The notes beneath the pieces are model-generated. The model worked only from the letters and a program-made list of their open reading frames with translations. It was not told where the DNA came from and did not search any database. Positions 59,890 to 64,000 of a stretch of DNA of 64,000 bases are shown in pieces (position 1 is the first letter of the stretch; every line of letters begins with the position of its first letter). A program made the position numbers and the translations under genes. The DNA comes from Nectonema munidae (taxonomy: Eukaryota; Nematomorpha; Nectonematoida; Nectonematidae), in the NCBI GenBank assembly GCA_030549495.1, contig JAUIRK010000928.1:633001-697000 (forward strand), written 5' to 3'.

Positions 59890-60818
59890 TATGTAAAAAA
59901 GTAAATTGACTTTTCTTTATCAAAATTTTAATATTTAAGATTAATTTATAACATCTGTAAGAAAATGAAATGTTGGAAAACATTTTTAATTGTAAAATAT
60001 TCCTTTAAAAATTAATACGATATCAAAATGTATTATTCAAAGACAGTATTTCTCAACCGCGCTCCTCAACCTCTCGTTTTGCGGCCCACATAGCAAAGAT
60101 GCAGCCAAAATTAGCTAAAAATATCACATTAAAACAGTCAAAATTTCGCAAATTTTTTGATTCATTATTTATGATAATCGGATTTATTAATTTTATGAAT
60201 ATATGCAGCAATTTTGATTCAGTTTAAGTAACTAGAAATAACATTTGAGAGTTATTTATAAAACGCTTTTTATAAAAACCGATTTTATGCTATTGGTCCG
60301 GCACTCCAGTGCAATGTTAATTCTTAATCAGTCCCTTTGTTAAAAAAAAGGACTTAAAACAATAAATGTAATTTAAAATAATTTTATCTTTTTAAAACCA
60401 TACTGTACCAATTAGGCAAATGTTGTCAGATCGTAGGATTTTTCTCAATTTTTTTCTTTTACAATTCTGTGATATTGAAGTGTCTCTATTTGCGAGCATT
60501 CAAAATTTTTAATTTGCAATCACTCTTAAAGTTAATGAAATTTTGTTCTTTTTTAATCCCAAACTTTTGAACAAAAAATTTTTTAATGTTATAATCATAT
60601 TTAAAATTTTAACATTTTTTCTAAGTTGATAGCCGATTTTGTTTTTTTTGTGAATGAGTGTTGTCTTAGACATGTCATTTGATAATAAGCAAGCTTTAGC
60701 TACTTTTTCTCATCTTTTGATAATTGTGTTCAGAAGCTTCTTGCACGCTGATAAGGGCGATTATGTTATAAAATCAATTCGGTTGAATCGGTTACACTCA
60801 GTTTTCCTTGTTGTTTAG
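59890..60818. other. intronic stretch with possible hAT-like end
   Basis: At 60041 CAGTATTTCTCAACCGCGCT resembles a hAT terminal repeat; a matching end was not fixed. The rest is AT-rich intron ending in the acceptor tract TTTTCCTTGTTGTTTAG. Confidence 0.4.
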
Positions 60819-61090
60819 GACTGAATTGCAGTTTTAGCAGAGAAAGAGCGATTCAAAAGCTACACTCTTCCCCATCTTCTGGAATTTTTGTGCCAAACTG
60901 CACTTCTACCGGAAACTACGAAAGAATTCAATGTCATGACGTGATCAAGTACTGCTGGTGTGTTGACTCCGTAACCGGATTTCCCGTTGTAGGCTCTTCA
61001 CAAATTGGAACCCCCAACTGCAACATAAATTTCACTCAAACTCCCATTCACTTGTCTTCAATCAAGATAGCTAAGATTAAGAGTAAGGCT
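60819..61090 (+). CDS. SMOC: SMOC-like gene exon: thyroglobulin type-1 domain 2
   Basis: Acceptor TTGTTGTTTAG; one base left by the linker exon plus GA makes Gly. The frame gives LNCSFSREREAIQKLH, then IFVPNCTSTGNYERIQCH, YCWCVDSVTGFPVVGSS and a final TPNC: a complete Tg1 domain with all six cysteines and the CWCV core. It ends in a Lys/Ser/Ile-rich tail. Two donors are possible: GCT|GTGAGC at 61091 (phase 0, used here) and AAGA|GTAAGG at 61083 (phase 1). Only the first gives an open frame into the microexon at 61272 and the EC exon at 63537. The frame also stays open to a TGA at 61172-61174, so an unspliced short end is possible. Confidence 0.88.
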
Positions 61091-61271
61091 GTGAGCTTTC
61101 AAAGCTTTCGCTTTTCATTGCCGAATCACAATCCTTCCTTCGCTAAGAATCAGATCTTTCTTCATCACCCATGACAGGATTTTGCATAAAATGTCTTAAA
61201 CGCCCATAATTGACATTTATAAATTTTACTTGGATATTTTTAATATGCCAATTTTTGTGCTGTTTCTCTAG

Positions 61272-61285
61272 GACCAAAGTGAGAG
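61272..61285 (+). CDS. SMOC: candidate 14-nt microexon of the SMOC-like gene
   Basis: A very good acceptor (GTGCTGTTTCTCTAG) is followed 14 nt later by GAG|GTAAAT. Entered in phase 0 it reads Asp-Gln-Ser-Glu and leaves two bases, which the T at 63537 completes to Ser in the frame of the second EC domain. Without it the Tg1-2 exon does not reach the EC frame by either of its visible donors. The support is splice signals and phase; there is no homology in so short a piece. Confidence 0.45.
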
Positions 61286-62857
61286 GTAAATTCTCCGAAA
61301 GAATAAGCTATCAATGTGTACATCGACAAATTTTTTACTTTTTTCGAAAAGTCAACTTTATCAGTTTAAGATTTTTTAATTACATAAAAAATTAGCGGGA
61401 CACATTATTCTAAAAATGTATTATTCCTCATTTGTTAAAAGATTTTAATGATTGTGTGCATGTGTTTATAAATATAAATGTTAACAACAAAAATTTCTAT
61501 TTTCCAATTAAGAGTATTTTAGGTAAAGATTATGTAATTTTTTTTACTATTTTTTTATTTTTCAAAAATTTTGAACATTTTTTTATGTCCCCTTCATTTT
61601 ATTAATTTAAAATTTTCAAAATTTAAATCCTTTAAAAGTTTTAATCTTTTTGCGTTTATATAAAAAAAATGCGTTTACTTTTGCATTAATTCTTATTTAT
61701 TTACACCGTTTTAATTGTAAAAGCTTCTTAATGTTACGTTTTTTAATGATAAAATAAAAGTTCTAAAATATTTTTTACGATTTTCCTGAAAATAACTAAT
61801 TAATTATTTTACAATTTTAATATTTTGGTAGTGTCAAAGATCTGTTCATTTTAAAAAATGGAATTTCAATTTATATTATATGTATCTAAATTCATTAAAA
61901 GTATTTTTTATATTTTTTTCACAAAAAAACAGTTGTATATAAAAATAATTCCCAAGAAAATATTACTTTTTTGTAGTTAGAGTTATACATTTTACTTTCT
62001 GAAAGCGTAGAAAAATTAGTTAAATAATAAAAATTCTAGCATAGTATTCATTTCATTATATTTGAGAAGAAATTATTTTTAGATTTTTTTTAAAATTTTA
62101 GATTGCTATGGTGAAGTTAAGCAACAATTTTTTGAACGTCTCATTGACCATATTTTGTTGCAGTTTTTTGAAAGCTACGATGAAACTTTTAGGTGAAGCC
62201 ATTTTAAATTTTTACCTCCTAACTAAGTTATCGTCGAAGTAATTTACCGACTTCCATGAATTCACTCTTTCAGTCGTTTCTCATCTTTCTATTGAAAAGT
62301 TTCAATTTTTTCTTTTTTTCAAATTTCCTTTTTTTAGCTTTTTTATATCCTAAAGCAATGATTTTTACGCGTTCATAAATATTTCTTTTTGTGTATAATA
62401 ATAATTTAAGCTTTGCGCCCTAACCCCGTAATCAGCTGAAGCCCAACTCTTAACTTGACATTATCTTTCGATTGCATCAAGAGTTCTTTAAACGTTATCA
62501 TTTAGTCTTGCTAGGCTTATTTTAGGCGCTTGAAAACGACAAATTTTATTTTACGCGATTCTATCACAAATGAAGGATCGAATGTCGTATCACTTTTCAC
62601 AATTGAGAGAAACGATGTAAGAAAATTAAGGCTTGATACTTTAATTGGAAACTCTACTAAAATATAAAAAAAAAAGAGCTTTTTTAATTTTTTTGCCATG
62701 AATTATGAAAATAAAACTTTTGTTTTAAGCTTTGTTTTATTGTTTTATGAAATCAATGTAAAAATGAAAAAAAAATGAAAATAAAACACTAATTTGATAT
62801 TTTAAATTCCATATATTTTTAAACAAAATGAAATACCATCAAGCGAGGCGGTGTTCA
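61286..62857. other. intronic non-coding stretch
   Basis: Very AT-rich intron; nothing recognised on either strand. Confidence 0.4.
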
Positions 62858-62982
62858 CAGGGCCGTAACCAGACAGGGCGAAATGACGCAGTTGATTCGC
62901 CTAAATTTTTCAGATTAATAATAATTCTGATAAAATTTAGAAAAAATTTACGCATAATTACAATTATTTTGTCAATCTAGCT

Positions 62983-63290
62983 CAGAGGTTCCCAACCTTT
63001 TTTTCACGAAGTACCCCTTGAAAATTTTCAGCCTTAGGCGAACCCCTAATAATTTTTTTTCACACTAATTGATTTTAAACCTCGCTCGCTAATCATCAGT
63101 CAAAGATGTATTTCAATATACACAAAACAACTTTCAATTATTTTTTATTATCGTTTTGGGGGAAATTTTCAACCCATTTTATGTATGTAGTGGTATATAT
63201 TAGTTAAAAATTAAAAAAACTTTTCAGATACCTTTATAAAGTACCCCTTGAAAAAAGTGAAACGAACCTCCAAGGGTTCGCGAACCCCTG
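62983..63290. mobile_element. hAT-like MITE
   Basis: Ends CAGAGGTTCCCAACC and the inverse of CAGGGGTTCGCGAACC. Flanks ATCTAGCT (62975-62982) and ATCTATAT (63291-63298) agree at six of eight bases. It contains the phrase AGTACCCCTTGAAAA in both halves. Non-coding, 308 bp. Confidence 0.75.
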
Positions 63291-63536
63291 ATCTATATGA
63301 ATCTTAGAACATATGAATCTCTTCTACAGATGATCAATTTTAATATGATGACAACATTACATATACAGATTTGGGCACCCTGATCATATTCTTTTTCAAT
63401 TCAGGCCCTCTTAAATTTTTTCTGCTTACGGACTTGGGTGGAGATCAAAAGCTTTGAGCACCACACTGATAATAAAATGCAGACGCAAATTATATCATTA
63501 TTTATATAATAAATGACTTTACCCTTTTAATTTCAG

Positions 63537-63624
63537 TTCTAAAGTCGCTGATAAAACTTCAAATGAAAAGATTGAAAGAGCTACTGTTTGGGAGCACAAA
63601 ATTTTAGATTCAAATAAAAGTGGG
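63537..63624 (+). CDS. SMOC: SMOC-like gene exon: start of second EC domain (gene continues past window)
   Basis: An 88-nt exon from TTTAATTTCAG to GGG|GTAAAC, phase 2 in, phase 0 out. The peptide SKVADKTSNEKIERATVW followed by EHKILDSNKSG aligns with human SMOC1 LEERVVHWYFSQLDSNSSND at the first EF-hand of the EC domain: DSNKSG supplies the start of the calcium loop. The rest of the EC domain must lie to the right of the window. Confidence 0.8.
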
Positions 63625-64000
63625 GTAAACATTTTTTATTTCCTTTTCAACGCGACTTTTATTTGTTGTTTACTGCCTTCAAGAAGCTTTTTGATAAGCT
63701 AACTAAAACAAAAAAATTTATTTGCGAATGTAAAAGTTGTTATATATCTTTATTAAAGATAACAGCTCTTTAAGAGGATGTGAGAGAAGCCAAAACACAA
63801 AAAAGTGATATTTTTCATACTAGACGTCTTCACTCTCGGGTTCGAAACCGCGTCGTCCTAGTTTTTCAGTTCGGTAGGGTCTTCTTTTGCAAGGTTCCGA
63901 TTCGGCCTAGTCTTAATCAATGTTTGTCCAGTTTAATTCCTAAAAAAAATAAAGATCTTGAGTGATCTTGATAAAAAATAATATGCAAGTAGATTTAAAA
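63625..64000. other. intronic sequence at window edge
   Basis: No further exon is recognised. The 61-residue frame at 63780-63965 lacks domain features; the GC-richer patch with TCGGGTTCGAAACCGCG near 63836 has a tRNA box-B-like look but no box A partner. Confidence 0.3.

Noticed and set aside
63830-63870. Box-B-like GGGTTCGAAACC near the window end
   Set aside because: No box A partner at tRNA distance and no folding into a cloverleaf; left unassigned.

Overview
The window looks like nuclear DNA of an arthropod, probably a crustacean such as a copepod, although the species cannot be fixed from sequence alone. It is very AT-rich, intron-rich and gene-poor, and it is full of small DNA transposons and tRNA-derived SINEs. 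Only two host genes are supported, both on the + strand.

(1) 17844-19340 is an intact, intronless coding sequence for adenylosuccinate lyase (ADSL), a de novo purine synthesis and purine-nucleotide-cycle enzyme. It has its own AATAAA signal at 19467. (2) From about 34.6 kb (possibly from a signal-peptide exon at 22.8 kb) to beyond the right edge runs one large multi-exon gene for a secreted SMOC/SPARC-family protein (Drosophila relative: Pentagone/Magu). The exons supported by domains and by splice phase are 34557-34656, 39599-39781 (thyroglobulin type-1, Tg1), 51812-52034 (SPARC-type EC pair of EF-hands), 57321-57434 (linker), 60819-61090 (second Tg1) and 63537-63624 (start of a second EC domain). 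Phases match at every adjacent junction if two tiny exons are admitted, at 51346-51365 and 61272-61285. The domain order read here is Tg1-EC-Tg1-EC. No follistatin/Kazal core exon was found.

The rest is mostly introns and intergenic DNA loaded with repeats. They include a nearly complete hAT transposon (44252-46605, one stop and one frameshift), two decayed hAT transposases (30390-31725 and 58260-59375), a hAT element with perfect target-site duplication (4164-5234), several hAT-like MITEs, and piggyBac remnants (2152-2560, 15669-16090) with matching TTAA-flanked MITEs (6036, 35673, 51132, 52170). There is also a MULE-like MITE nested in a hAT-like MITE (53886-54994), and four tRNA-derived SINE families in both orientations. 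Other repeats are a fossil retroelement segment of two opposed fragments (16190-17330), two decayed copies of uncharacterised repetitive protein families (10400-11500, 36430-37860), a 332-bp CA microsatellite, a 28-bp minisatellite, a three-copy 260-bp tandem array and a nearly perfect 103-bp inverted repeat (48131-48378).

Region by region: 0-16 kb is repeats and non-coding DNA; 16-17.4 kb is GC-richer retroelement fossil; 17.8-19.5 kb is ADSL; 22-23.1 kb is a less AT-rich island with a possible first exon; 23-64 kb is the SMOC-like gene with repeat-filled introns. No prokaryotic system, CRISPR array or unequivocal RNA gene was seen.
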